Source: Chaenocephalus aceratus
Lineage: Eukaryota > Chordata > Actinopteri > Perciformes > Channichthyidae
Reading direction: 5' to 3'
Length of the DNA stretch: 64,000 nucleotides
NCBI GenBank assembly: GCA_023974075.1
Contig: CM043788.1
Location: 31,339,054 to 31,403,053, forward strand
The translations under genes and the position numbers were made by a program. Below the pieces are notes generated by a model. It was not told the origin of the DNA and did not search any database. It worked only from the letters and a program-made list of their open reading frames with translations. This document shows, piece by piece, positions 24,001 to 37,207 of this stretch (its first letter is position 1; each line of letters opens with the position of its first letter).

Positions 24001-25677
24001 AATCAAATATAAATTATCGAATTATCTTCACCATTTTTTATTTGATGGTTGTTTACTCTCAACAAACAGTGTTCTGGGCTAGGAAGTCATATATAACTGT
24101 GGTAAAGGAGAGAAAATGAAAATGAGATAGTGGTAGAGGGAGGAGAAAGTGACAGCTGGACGGAGATGGGTTCACAGTAAACAATAGTCACGCTGTAATT
24201 AAGTGACCTGGCTTCAATTAGAAGCATTATGTGGGGGAAATTGTTTTTGTGGTTCGACGCACTCAACCGTGCATTTGATCCCACAATTCTTCTCCCGTTA
24301 TCTTTAACCTCCCTCGATTCATTGCTCTCTATTCACTTTGAGTTGCTCGTCACCACCTCACTGCCGGGCTGACAGTTACTGAGGAGGTAATCTGATTGCA
24401 ATATAACAATGGCTAATGTGGAAAAATGGGAAGCAGCTTCAGGGCAGCTTCGGCCTATGCGTCACCTGGCTCTGCTTTGGCAGAGACACAGTCTTGGCAG
24501 TGGGGTGATTAATGTGATAGGTGGGATTTGTCTCATTATGTTGACACCAGCTAATAAATGCCTTGTAAACAGCCAGTCCCAGCTGTTAATGCATCATCAT
24601 AATCCAGGATTAGGAGGTGCCAGGCATGGCCAATAAATGCAATTAGGCACTGACAAAATGAATTCGCCTAAACTCTGACTTTCCTGCGCCCTGTCCATTC
24701 TGAGGGAAACTCAAGTGTGTCGTGTGATTCTTCACAGGGTCGCCAGGGGATTAGCTCGCTGGAAATCTTCCTGGTGAGAAAAGAATATCTAACTCAATTT
24801 GTGTCCCCCACAATGCATAATTTCTGGAATATTAACTCCCAAGTTAGATGGAAATGAAAACAAACATGTTGCTTTCCTCCTCTAATCTATTTGGATTTTT
24901 TGAATTAGGAACAAGGTGTAAGGGAAACTTCTGAAGCAATGGAGAGTCAGGACTCAGAGAGACACGAGGAGAGTTGGAGCTTTGATGTCAAACACTGATG
25001 GTTTATTTGGAGTTATGGCCGGAGAGTTGACAAGACAGGTGGTGTGTCAGGAGTTGACACAGCGGTTGCCAAACCAATTCTGAAAAACTCTTTCTGTAGC
25101 TCGAGGTTTTATCTAGTTCGGAGTGTAATAATCAACATTCTTCATCAGTGAGACTAAACAAATATGGACCCTGTTAGAAATTAAAATCAATGTTTTGATA
25201 GCATAGTGCACCTTAAACATACCGTCAGTTTAAATGCTGTTTTATACTGAAAAACAGAAGTTCTTGTGCACAACCAGTTGTTGAGCTTTTATTCTGAAAA
25301 TCCTTCATCTCCGGTTAGCATGAGGCTAATATACCATTTACTATAGAGGTGAATTTAGCAGCGATATGATATGATGTTGCACAGCGAAACCTACTGATTT
25401 CAACACTACAACTATAGACGTCGATATATTATTATTGTTAGATAAGGTACAGTTTATTTTAGTACGTTATTGTTTACAGATGTGGGTAGCATGAGACAAC
25501 ATTCGGAACGACCGGAAACCAAACTGCTGTGAAGTATTTCCTGTATTCTTTATTTATAACAGCGTTTAGAATGTGTTAAATGAAAAGTCATGAAAGAGTT
25601 AAGGAGGAGAAAAGGCGTGTTTAGATATATATTGAATGTACAATGTCTGTATCCTCTGATATATATACAGTCTATGG
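21061..25677. other. Gene-free region, possible conserved non-coding DNA
   Basis: About 4.6 kb without credible exons. The part at about 24409-24660 is dense in homeodomain-type cores (TAAT/ATTA) and octamer-like words (ATGCATCATCATAATCC, AATAAATGCAATTAGGC), which would fit a developmental enhancer, but this cannot be shown without comparing species. One copy of TATATATACAGTCTATGG at 25660-25677 abuts the hAT that follows. Confidence 0.4.
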
Positions 25678-27069
25678 CAGGGATCACCAACTACATTTGT
25701 CCAAGGGCCGAAATATAACCAATAGACACTATCGCGGGCCAGCGATTTTTATATAGCCCAGAATTTTATATTCAGATTACATTTGGAATACTTTCTTTTT
25801 CCATAACAGATGGGTATGTTTTGGTGCACAGGAGACCCCGATGTTACTGTTTTCATGACTTATCAAGAACTCAAACACAACATCTTGGTGTCATTCTGGA
25901 CAGCTCTCTCATCTGCACCCCACATAAAAAACATCACCCTGACTGCATTCTTTGTACTGTCTTAAAACCTTTCCTTAGAATATGTTATGAATTGTAAGGT
26001 GTCCTTGGGTGCTTTGAAAGGCGCCCCTAAATAGAATGAATTATCATTATTATTTATTATCTGAAACGATGTAATAACTTTTAAAACTGTTTCCAGTCAC
26101 TTGCCCCATGCATTCAGCAACAGCAGGCCATTCACTTTGATTTGATCCTGTTATGAAATGTCATCATTTCGACAATAAAGAAATGATACATTAACGTTAT
26201 CTTGGACATTTTATCTAACCATCTCCGTTTCTAACTTTCAATATATTTTAAAAGAGATCTCTCTCTCTCATCTGCGTGCGGGGGTGGGGCCTCAGACACG
26301 CTGCATCTCTCTCTCGCTCACAGACATGCTGCAGCGCTGTGCAGAGTGCAGTGCTGTGCAGAGTGCAGTGTGCACACAGTTCTGCCGGTAATGAATATTA
26401 CATTTTGTGAGGAAACTTTTCCACCAATAATTCCAATAAGTATTTCAAAATGTATTCACTTCAGGTTTACTTAAGTAGCTGTAATCAGATTACTCGTTTT
26501 TCAAATGTAACGCCAGCTGAATACAGTTAGCCTACTTGATTTTTGTATTCTGATTACGTAACGCCGTTATGTATTCCGTTACAACCCAACCCTGCTTCTA
26601 GGCTACTGTCCCGCAGCTCCAGCCTCTCTGTTGGACTTTGTAGCAGCGGGGCTACTGCTGTGGTGCGGAGCGCATTAACCAGACACTGTGTCAAGTGTCC
26701 ATCTGGTGTTGCCGTCCGGAGTTGTCCAATATGGCGGACCATCTCGCACATGCGCAGTACCGATCGGGTAGGGTGACGGATCGGGTAGTGACAGACTCTT
26801 CACAACGAAGGATCACTTCTTCTTCTTCAGGGAAGGGAAGGTTTCGCAGTATGCAGTCTACTGTCCCGCAGCTGCTGCCTCTCTGTTGGACTCCGGTACT
26901 GCTGTTGGACTCCGGTACCTTACTCACGAGACGTTGTAAACAAAGAAATGGGTGGGGGGCGAACGCAGTAACCTCTCCGCCAACGCCACAGTCACCCCCG
27001 TCGTGCGGGCCGGATGAGAATGTCTGGCGGGCCGGATGTGGCCCGCGGGCCGCCAGTTGGTGGTCACTG
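25678..27069. mobile_element. Non-autonomous hAT transposon with perfect 8-bp target duplication
   Basis: Termini are CAGGGATCACCAACT at 25678 and AGTTGGTGGTCACTG ending at 27069, inverted repeats with a few differences. The 8-bp duplication GTCTATGG lies at 25670-25677 and 27070-27077. Sub-terminal GGGCCGGATGTGGCCCGCGG (about 27028-27047) is typical of this hAT family. No transposase frame survives. Inside are an L2-like LINE tail (about 25855-26055, ending AAGGCGCCCCTAAATAGAAT) and an end of a different hAT (about 26480-26595, GTAACGCCGTTATGTATTCC to AACCCAACCCTG). Confidence 0.85.
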
Positions 27070-27077
27070 GTCTATGG

Positions 27078-30000
27078 AAACAACGGACATTGAAACGTGG
27101 AGAGCCGGCCCGCTGGGAGGAGCCAGCAGAGGATATATACACAGCGCGACCTGAGAGGTTCGGCCTCTTTTTCTCTGCTAGCGAGAGCCAGAGGACAGCT
27201 GCTTTTCTGTCCGAACAATATCCTGTTTATAACATTACCACGCTTTTTATTAATTAAAGTACCAATTTGAAACAATCTCAGAGACTCCATTTAGTCTCCT
27301 TTTTAAGCTTCTTTCCTGGACGCGAGAATAACCAACACAGATAACAACCCTGAATCTAACTAGAGCTCTCGTCCATAGAAAAGAATGCGCGTCAGGGAAC
27401 CTTCGTCCCTGAACAGTAAACTACCTCATGGCGGCTTGTGCTCTGTCATAGACTGGCAACAACAATGCGCCCAAGCTGCCCCTCCTTAAGAGAGATAGCA
27501 GCAATACCCAAGGCCGTAGACATATGCCATGGGAAAGGAGACAGTGAGAGGAGAAAATTATGAACTGTGTCAAAGGTTGAATACCGAAGCAAATTATTTC
27601 CCTAACACAAGGGAGTCAGCTTGGCAGGGAAAAATCGAAGGAAAAATCACCACATCACAAATTACCAGTATGAAAATGTCATCAAGCTAAAACTCATCAT
27701 GCAAATGCTGCATTGTATTCCTATGTTTCTCAGAGGAATGACATTACAGGTGACTTTTAAACATGGTCATTAGGTCACCAAGACGACCATTAGCTTTCTG
27801 TCACTCATCTCCGTCACACCTCATTGGTGGATGTTGTGAAGCATTTATTCTTGTTTTTACGCACCTCAATTATATTTAGCACCTGGGATTTTGGTCTGAT
27901 GTTTTTCTAAAGATTTTAAAAGGCTCCCCCCCCCCCATTCACCCCTCATACCCAGTCAACCCAGCCTATTACCAGAGTGATGGTCAATTGAGAAGATCAA
28001 TTTGCATAATGGAGCATTAAATTGGGCCCATCACAACCCACCTCTCAGCAGCGTGCTCCCATAGAGGGCTGAGAGCGGCAATTGCTGTTGAAGGGGTGGC
28101 ATGCATCCTCCCTGCTGGAGTATTCTTCCACCATGCAGGCTGGTGAATAAAGCACCAGTCACTGAATAATGTAGTCTCTTATTCATGAATAATCTGGTGC
28201 CGGATTGAAAAGTCCATGCTAAAGGAATGCCTGAGTCCAAGACTAAGAACATTTTAAAGTAGAATCAAACCTCAGATTGAGATGTTTCCCCAACTTTTTC
28301 CTTTGTTCCTTTAAAAATATATTTCCATACAACTCAACAACATTCTCAATTGCTTTATTGGGAAAACATATTTTGTCCCAGTTTACTGTCACAGCTTTAA
28401 ACATGTTGTTCGCGTTAATTGCAACAAAACAAAACAGAAAGGAAACATAGTGCATAGTTGAATTTAGGCGACAATACACATAGGTAAGGTTAAATAAAAT
28501 GTCTAGTTTGGCTAAAATAGGGGAGGTTTTTAAATGTATTTAAGTTACCTTTGTAAGAAAAAAAACCTTTTGGTTTCACAGTGGACAAAAGACCCAATAC
28601 ACACCTACCTTTTCCCTGCACAGTCTTGCGTGGACTGTCAATAGAAATGTGTTTGTGTTACGTCAAAGACCGATGAAATTCACAAGGCAGTTTCATTGTA
28701 ATTCATTTAGTGTCATATCTGATCTGCTATAAAAGATTTCTCACTAATTATTCCCATTCCTTTCTTAAAAAGGACAGTTTCTTCTTAATGTCAAAAGTCA
28801 CTCTATCCTCTGTGCTCATCCATTCCCATTATCTTAACGATGTACTTAATTGCAAGGTCCATCCTCATTGTGTGCAGTGGTCATTTTTGGACACAGAGCA
28901 GATCATTTTGATTAACACCCACCAAGGAAATATAAAACCTTTATCTTAGGCAGATTAGGTGAGCTTTTAAGAAGCATGTCAGTGCCTAAGGACCTGTGAC
29001 GAATTGCATCCAAAGAGCTGCTCGGATCTGAGGCCGGCGGGCTGTGATTGATGTGTGCACCGTGTGAGTGGCAGGGAAGAATGAGATAGAGCCGTCATGG
29101 CCTTCCTCTCCACCGTGTTGCCTTTGTTTGAGGGGTTTCCTCTGGGGAGAGAGCTGTCCAGTGGACAAAATGCTTGAAGCTCCTTGGTGTGCAGGTTTTG
29201 TTAACTGGCCATTTGAAATGCCCATTTGGCATGGTGGGAACTGGTGACTGGGAGCTAAAAAAAGAGAAATGCAATTGAATGCACTATTGAGAGGGACTTA
29301 GATGTGTGCAGTGCCTCATCCACAGTTGTTCACATAGATGTGTTTTAAAAAATAAATAAATACGTTTTAAAAAACCTTTTCACTATGTCACTTTTGATGA
29401 GGAGGGCACTGGGTGTACAAGTGATTTGCTCATATCATGAATAGTAATGGAAAAACTTTAATTCCCATGAGTTACCTTTCCCTGCCACAGGCATCCTGCT
29501 GGGCTCCTGGCAGCCCATCAGCCGCGGCTTGACAGGTGATTGACATTAAAGAACTAAAGGATTCAGAAGCAGTTGCGAGCTTTTGGTCTTATACGTTTTT
29601 ATGAAGCGATTGTCAGATATGTTTCTGACTTTGCAAAGACCAGACTTGTTTTGGTCTGTTTTGTCTCAATAAGTCTTTGTTTGGAGCCTCACACAGCCTG
29701 GTTGCCGAGGGGATTAATTGGTACTGCACGAGTGAGTGCAATCTAATTTCCCTCCACCAGTTGATGCACAATATTCAAGATCCCTTAATAGGCAGAAGTG
29801 AAATACATCTTAAGGTCTCGTTCCCGTTCAATGTGTTGTCTGGTAAGTACAAGGTGAGCGTGGCGATGCTCCGCGAGGCTGTCACTGAGGCCGGAAAGCA
29901 AAAACATCCTGCTATCTGACTTGAATCTAACACCTTCTTCATTCCATTTTAAATGTCACGGCCAAAAGACAACATGGCTGGGTATTTGCTCCAGATCCAC

Positions 30001-33000
30001 TATTAGCATAAATAGAGAATCAATTATGTCAGCCCTGATGGAGCTGATTATGCACAGACAATGAATGCTGAAGGAAGAAGTCATAATTACAAGATGACCT
30101 ATGTCGCCTTTCCACCATCACCAGTGTACCACCACCATGTTGGTATTTCAAGGGTGAGCTGGTAATTGCCTGATAAGAATTGCTGGAAAAAGGAGGGGGG
30201 AGCAGATTGACCCCTTTTGCACACCTCTTTTAAAACAGCACACTTGCATTGCCACATGCTGCAATTCCTACCAACTAACATGGTCGCTCTACAAGCAAAA
30301 CATGACACACTTATTGGATGCATGAACAGCAAAACTTGTTTTAGACCTGTGTCAGATTCTTCGTACTGCTGCCCATTCAATGATAATATCCAGAGCAGCG
30401 GAGGAATACAATTCAAATGGCTCTATCTCCTGAGGCAGAGATGCTGTGATGTGCCAGCCACTCAGCAGCAGAGCAGTGCACAGAAGTGGGTCTTACTACT
30501 ACCATGTCATGCCTGTCAGGATGAGAGAGGGGGTAACAGAGAGGCAGATAGAGCAAGCAAGTTCAATGTGCGTAAAGGATAAGAAGAGGGGGGTTTAACT
30601 CTGCTGTTGAATAAAAAGCACAGCTGATAAAATCATATCTGCCGGGTGCCAGGGGAAACGTCACCAAGGTAATATTAAAGAGCCACAAATGACTATTTAC
30701 TAAATGAGAATTGTGCCCACATCTTTAATACCAATCAGGACCAGAAGCCCTAAGCCCTAAGCCGTTCGTTAACCCGTTTGCCGCAATCCCCGGCAGTCAC
30801 ATGCCTTATCTATGAATCAGTCTTTCTAAGAGACCACCATGCATTTAAAGCAGAGCCGTAGTTTTTGCTTTGACTTTAGGAGATCCACTGCCAGCTGGAG
30901 TCATGCTGGGAAAAACGCGATGCAGCCTGCTGAATTACAAGTTATATTAGCAAATGCGTTTCAAGATGTTTTAAATTATTTATATTGTCGGAAACACAGC
31001 ATCCTCTTTTGAGGACAACTTTAAAGGATCTCTTTCCCCCAATCGCGTAATATTGTTGACTATATTATTGCGAGTAATCGGCACGCATGTATGTATCAGA
31101 CAGAGCATGAATCAGTGTGAGATCAGACACAACATCGTCATTTATACTCGTCTGTCTCACCGCTTGCTTTGAAGGGCCTGGCTGCAAAGAATAATGAGGA
31201 TGGAAGGTAATTTAGGATGACTTGGGTACCTGGCAACACACACATTAAGATAACACCATCAGAAGATGAGAAGAAAGTGTAAGGAAGTGGCTAGCATGTG
31301 TTTGGAGAAAAGATAGAAAGTTATATCATGTAGAGATAGATACAGAGAGCAGTCAAATACAATGTTCTGTATTATGACTGGTATTTGACAGAGTAACAAT
31401 TGCCTCAAAAATACTTTAACTTTAATGATGGATGTTGGATGTTATCTGACTGCTCTATAACTGTTCATCACTTTTAAATTAACGGTTGGATCCGAACGCA
31501 TGAATGGGGTTGCTGAGCAACTGTGAGCATGTTGTTGCGGAAAACATGGGAAGCACAGTTGGTAATACAGTATTATATTCTTTTATAATACAACAAGTAC
31601 CATTTGTGCAAAGTGAACGTGGCATGCTTGTTGTACTGATGGAAATCAAATAAATATAACCTAATGGTGTACCATCCCATTGTTGGAGACTAAAATTCAT
31701 TCTTCCTGCTCATCTCAGAAACAGTCCTTCTTGCAAATCATGCCACATTGTTACCACCTTTTAAGACAGCTGTGCACAATTGTGTCTGGCAGATGTCAAG
31801 TCATCCTGGCAAATCTGGGACAGTTGGACTCAGGCAACAAGCAGACGGGACATCTTCTAAGTCCAGGCTACCACAAGAGGACACTGTTGATGTATCAGCC
31901 GGGACGCTTGTTTATAAATATTGATTTCCCCACCCTTTTTATAATTCCAAACTACTTCGGTTTAACATAACAAGTTTTCGATGAAAAGGTAAGTGGGAAT
32001 ATGCTTTTATCCTCATCATCTGTAAATTGGGTTATTAAATAGTTGAGAGGCCTCTTATTTCATACTCTATCTGAGAGAGTGCGTGTGCGTGGAATATAGT
32101 GAGGGGCTATATGGCTATAGCTATTTTACTCTCTAATAACCTCTGTTGAAATTAGGGTTTTGGGGATTGAGATAGCAGCTGATTATCATTCTGTGTTATT
32201 GTGATAAGCATGCAAAGAAAACTACACAGAGACACAGGGCATAGCCAATTATGAATATGAAAACCTATTCATTGAGTCAAGCCCTATTATATTCAGATTA
32301 TAACAGCCTGACACAATAGATATCCTCTGCTCATTCCCAAATGACTTCCTGTCATGTTGATACAGATACAGGTTTAGCTGAAGTCCATGGGTGTGGTGAA
32401 TTATAAATATGGATGCCTAATCACTGAGCAAACAGTATTAGACTACGTGCATTATTATCTCATTCCCATAAACATCCAGATACATTCACAGTCATTCATG
32501 CTGCATGCATGTCCATGCGGGTGTATAATTATCAATGAGGACATCTAGCCAATGGAAAAAGTATTGACAGAGATTCCTCTGGTATAGCTTTAATATTTAC
32601 GTATGTTGACACCTTGTCACCCTGTATTTCACTCAAACACATACAGATGTCAGTATAATGTATTTCAACGGTGTCAACGGTGTCATGTGGTGGCTGTAAA
32701 AACGATTTATCCCCTATATTTCCATAAACATCTTCCAAAATAGGGTTTTGTTGATCTCTTTGATTATTGTGAGTTATTAGGGTGGACACCTGATACAGTG
32801 TGTGTTCCCAGCAGTCCCATTAACTCACACTTATTTCAAACACAGTTTATTGGATATTTGTGGGAAAGGTGAGTCATTATTATGGACAGATTCAACTCTT
32901 TCTCCCTGTATATCTCACTCATATTGGTACGGAGTGGGCTGCAGTATGCATATTATTCTTATTATCATAATATACTTTTTCCATATCCCAAATTCTATGT

Positions 33001-34439
33001 ACTTAACTGTTTTTTACTTATAAGAAATAAGCAATATATATGCACCGACATACATCAATCAATAGATGGCCGCTGACCAATGGAGTCTGTTGCTTGGACA
33101 TCTTTACACTTTGATTTTTGAATAAACTAGGGAAATTGTGTTTATTAGTATTCTCAATTACTGTTCAATAGTGAGCTTTAAAGGTGCTAGTTGTATTAAC
33201 TTTTTCAGGCTAGTTGTTTCCCCCTGCTCCAGGACTGCATGCTAAGCTAAGCTAACTGGTAGCTGGATGTAGCTCTACTATGAACATATGTTTTCATTGA
33301 AGTCCCAGCAAGAGAGCAGATAAGCATGTTTTTTCAAGATATCATGTTATGAGCTTAAACTGGAAAAAAACCTATATATTACTTCAAATAATTAATGCTT
33401 ATGTTTCCAAAATATGTTCCTTATTGTGTTTCACCAACCACCAGCACACTCAAACACTTTGTGTTTCTAGTATGCAAACTATCTTTCTCAGTGTTGGTGT
33501 TGATGGTGAGTACATTGGGAAACCAAAGACTAATTAGGTTGGGAGCTGACACAATTATATATTATATAATTTTACAAAGAAAACAAAAAGGGGGGTCCGA
33601 CACATCCTTGGAGAGTCTCTGTGCTGCTGTGTAGATGAACAGTGTTAAAAACAGAACTACAATCAATTAAAACAGTCTGACATATTCAACAGAACAATCT
33701 TCAAAACAAGGTACATTATTGTAGAAATGCTGTAATTTGTACTATCACTACCATAAATCTACGGATGTCTCCTTATGTAGTTTCTTTGTTGTGAAAGAGG
33801 GAGTAAGGATATTAAGATATTGAAAATTAAAGCCACGCCCCCTAATCACTGGCTTTGCCAACCAACCAACAGACCAACCAACCCCATCGAGACATTGCTC
33901 TCTGTCTGTATTCCCATCAACTTCCACTCACATCCATGTCGATCCTGAAATTAAATGTCATGATTCACCAGACATCTATTGCTGTTTCCTCTGAGGTAAA
34001 ATAGTGGAATGTGTTACACGGCTGCTCTTTAACCTCTGTATAATACTCCATATGCCTTCAATCCACTTTCCACTAGTGCTCCCAGCTCCTTCTCTCTTCA
34101 TCACTGAGCGGGTTCTCATGAATGCATGCTGACCCTGCATGCCTCCTCAGTATGCAGTGTGTGTGTGGAGGTGGGGGGGCTGTAGTGGGTGGTTGTGTGT
34201 TTCTGTGTGTGTGGTAGTGTTGGTATATACACAGCAGTCAGGGTGGCGAAGCACTGAACGTGTTATATATCTAGATGTGTGTTCGTATTTAAAGACTTCA
34301 TGAAGGCATATTAATGACAGGGATGTGACATTGTTTATTTTCTATTATTATACATTTGCAAGAAAATATTTAACTGAACAAAGTGTCACTTGAAGTGGTT
34401 ACAAACTAAATGAGGCATTGTTGTTTATTTAATGATAGA
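27078..34439. other. Long gene-free region
   Basis: More than 7 kb with no exon-like frames. 27079-27345 looks promoter-like or LTR-like (GATATATACACAG, then a CT-rich part, then TTATTAATTAAAG) but has no matching partner. A C-run lies at 27927-27937. Several parts (about 29480-30100) carry TGATTGACA and ATTA cores compatible with conserved regulatory DNA, unproven. No other mobile-element ends were identified. Confidence 0.4.
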
Positions 34440-34686
34440 GTATAGTTCAGGGGTGGCCAACCAGTCAGAGGTTAAGAGCCACATTTTTTCTATTTTACTG
34501 TAAAGAGCCACATCAAACACACAGTCACTGATACCGCTTGTTTCAGTTTTTTGTTTTCTGGAGACAAGATTTCAACCACGTCACTGATGCATTTTTGTGG
34601 CATTGGGATATATATTTTTTAAATCCTCTGGAGCAGAGAGAGGAGCTGTGGATTATTGTTATTGATTAATGCATCAGTAGTTCTTA

Positions 34687-35307
34687 AGGCCCTGACACAC
34701 CAACCCGATTTTGGGAGTCAGAGGCCGTCAGAGGCTGTCGGGCATTCGCGGCGCCGTAGTCAGGTTGGTGTGTCCCGCACCGTCGACCGTGACACGCCTT
34801 ATTTGGACTGCCAGACCCGATGCATGGCCGATTCAACATGTTGAATCGGCCATGCATCGGGTCTGGCAGTCGGACCAAATAATCACTCTGATTGGCTGTT
34901 CAGCTAGCGAATCAGTGCATGAGAAGCGAAGCGGAAGTGAGGGACGTAAACAAACGATTGAAGAAGGCACACACAGACTGCTATTCATTTTCATCTCATC
35001 ATGGCGATCTGGAATAATGCAAACGAAGACCTGCTCATCACCTTGATCCAGGAGAGGCCAGCTCTGTATTATATTACGGAGAAAAGATACTCTTCTTCTT
35101 CTCTGTCTTCCGGTTGTTGCCTCTTTTGAATGACGAATACACACTACCGCCGCCTGCTGGTAAGGAGAGTTATTGCCACTCACGCACTGAAGTCGGTGCG
35201 ATGTGTTCCCGTGCGACACATGGCCAAAACGCAGGAGAACACGGCCAGGCAACAGCCGACTTCAGCATCGGCTAGTCCTCTGGTGACTGCTTGGTGTGTC
35301 AGGGCCT
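34687..35307. mobile_element. PIF/Harbinger-type MITE
   Basis: Termini AGGCCCTGACACACCAA (34687-34703) and TTGGTGTGTCAGGGCCT (35291-35307) are perfect 17-bp inverted repeats, flanked by the 3-bp duplication TTA (34684-34686 and 35308-35310), the hallmark of PIF/Harbinger. At 621 bp with no transposase frame it is non-autonomous. It holds an internal palindrome. It lies inside the left arm of the outer hAT. Confidence 0.88.
34807..34870. repeat. Perfect 64-bp palindrome inside the Harbinger MITE
   Basis: Two 32-nt arms meet without a spacer at ACATGT (34836-34841). Pairing continues beyond a 4-base interruption (CGGA) on the right arm with CCAAATA. It would form a cruciform or hairpin. Confidence 0.95.
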
Positions 35308-35688
35308 TTAGGGTCAAAAACACTAAACTCACAACTTAAAATAAAAGTGTTTAGTTTATTTAATAAAAGAGCACATGTTCAATGTGAAAAGTGACAGTAG
35401 TTATAGATTATTTGCAATTTGGTGCTATATATATATTAAAACAAAAAAAATAATTATATATATTTTGTAAACACCTTGAATTTTAGGGGGGGCACGGGGC
35501 TCTGTTGGCGGGGCGCAGCGCCCCTCCAAGACAATGATAGGGGAAACACTGGATAGTGTTTAATCAACGATAGGTTTTCCCCCCCTCAAAGGTGATTGGT
35601 TCACTGCATCACAGGTATTATTGTGATTGGCTCTTGGGCCACATCAAAATTAGACGCGCTGTCATCCTCTCCTCACCTGACCATGGGA

Positions 35689-36220
35689 GTCTGCCTGCAG
35701 ACCTCCACTCTCAGGACAGTTCCGGTGCAGACCTCCACTCTCAGGACACCTCCACTGTCAGTACAGGAAGTGACGATTCCGACGCGTTTTTTTCCCGCCC
35801 ACCGAAGGACTCGTTTGATAGAAGTTTTCAAATCACAATGGAGACTCATCACGGAGGTGATGAGTCCGACCACCGTGCACTTTGGGTCGGCCTTGGTCAA
35901 GCCCTTTTGACCCCCCCAGCCTGGTTCTCGTAAAAGTTTTTCGCTCAAATGACACCATGGAGGAATGTAACGGGAGTTGACAGGGGACTCTGCCCTCCTC
36001 ACGAGTGCCTATTTTCGGACATATACATATATAATAAGTGTCACGATCCGATTTTATTTTGTATTTGCGTGCATTTCCTGTTTGGAAAGTGGCACTGTAC
36101 TGATAGTGGTGATTTTATTTTGGAATTCTTAGCGTGCACTTCCTGTACTGACAGTGGAGGTGTCCTGAGAGTGGAGGTCTGCACCGGAACTGTCCTGAGA
36201 GTGGAGGTCTGCAGGCAGAC
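35689..36220. repeat. 84-bp inverted repeat pair around a 364-bp spacer
   Basis: The left arm (35689-35772) and right arm (36137-36220) are reverse complements. Each arm itself holds two direct copies of GCAGACCTCCACTCTCAGGA. No target duplication was found at the outer ends, so it may be a sub-part of a larger element. It lies inside the outer hAT. Confidence 0.85.
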
Positions 36221-36610
36221 CCCTCTCCACCTGACACCACACATACACACGTAGGGAGAGCCGGGACGAAAGTAACACAGGACAAAAGTAACGGAGCGAT
36301 TTTATCCGAGCCCAAACAACTTTGACCGGCCAAATTACGTCAGAATGATCAGCATTCAATACTTAACAGACCTACTAAATATCAGGTTTAACTGTCAGGA
36401 GTAGCTAGCTAGTGTTGTCACGATACCAACATTTTGGTATCTATTCCAAGTCAAGAATTGCGATTCCGATTCTTTTTCGATTCTTTTCTTAAAAAAAGGG
36501 AAACAGTCTTAAATGTAATTATTGTGCTTTATTTCACACCAGAACCATAACCATAACACAAACTTTTAAACAATGAGAACAATACATAAAATAAATGACA
36601 AGAATTCGTA

Positions 36611-36754
36611 TTAAATAAAATTAATACATTTATGACAGACAGGCCTCGTGGTGTCCGCAGGCTTGCCCTCACTGTCAGAGATATAGCTAAAATACTTCCA
36701 AATTTCGCTTCTGGCGTCTTTTTTGTCAACAAGCTGAGGCGCAGCGGCAGCCAT
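36611..36754 (-). pseudogene. hAT transposase N-terminal fragment with half BED zinc finger
   Basis: From the ATG at 36754 the frame reads MAAAAPQLVDKKDARSEIW and goes on to KYFSYISDSEGKPADTTRPV, then CHKC. This is the first half of a BED finger (W..F layout and a CxxC pair) as found at the N-terminus of hAT transposases and ZBED proteins. The distal histidines and the whole catalytic domain are missing, and the frame stops at 36611. It is a remnant, not a gene. Confidence 0.6.
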
Positions 36755-36918
36755 GCTTCTCGTTTTCTCACATGCTCTGGCAGCTAGCGCGTGCACGAGA
36801 GAGGGGAGGCACTTGAGCGTGCTTGAGAGGGGCGGGACTGCAGGCACGTCTGCAGTGCAGGGAGTGGAAGCCTATAGGTTACTTACGTAACCCCAGCTCT
36901 AAGAGTAACATGAAGTGA

Positions 36919-37091
36919 GATGTCTCACTATGGGATGCGCCTCATCGCGGAGCAAACAGAAGCATCAATCTCATTACGCCAATCCTGATTGGCTGGTGAT
37001 CTTGACGTCAACGTCAGGGGAAATCACCCCCTATAAGTAGCCTGCGCCACAACGCATGCGTCATTCAAAATAAGCACCTCTTCTCGCTTCA
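36919..37091. repeat. DIRS left inverted terminal repeat
   Basis: Starts in GATGTCTCACTATGGGATGC and runs to CACCTCTTCTCGCTTCA. It is the reverse complement, with only a few differences, of 47644-47809. The outer 46 bp (36873-36918) are not shared with the right ITR but are repeated in the internal complementary region. It holds TGACGTCA-like and GCATGCGTCA words. Confidence 0.9.
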
Positions 37092-37113
37092 CCATAGCAA
37101 GGAGGGCCGTCTG

Positions 37114-37207
37114 GTGAGACATCTCACTTCATGTTACTCTGAGACTGGGGTTACGTAAGTAACCTATAGTTCTCATTCATAACACTCCGTTCGATGTCTC
37201 ACTATGG
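37114..37207. repeat. DIRS internal complementary region (ICR)
   Basis: 37114-37168 is complementary to the left end of the element (36873-36927). 37169-37207 is complementary to the right end (47797-47835). The two parts abut at CCTATA|GTTCTC, which fixes both outer ends of the DIRS. In the DIRS replication model the ICR bridges the two ends during circle formation. Confidence 0.88.

Noticed and set aside
27079..27345. Possible solo LTR (TATA-like GATATATACACAG, then polyadenylation-like TTATTAATTAAAG)
   Set aside because: No TG..CA ends with a matching target duplication and no second copy in the window.
35545..35556. GGGGAAACACTGG as a further hAT terminus inside the outer hAT
   Set aside because: No partner terminus or duplication was found; too short alone.
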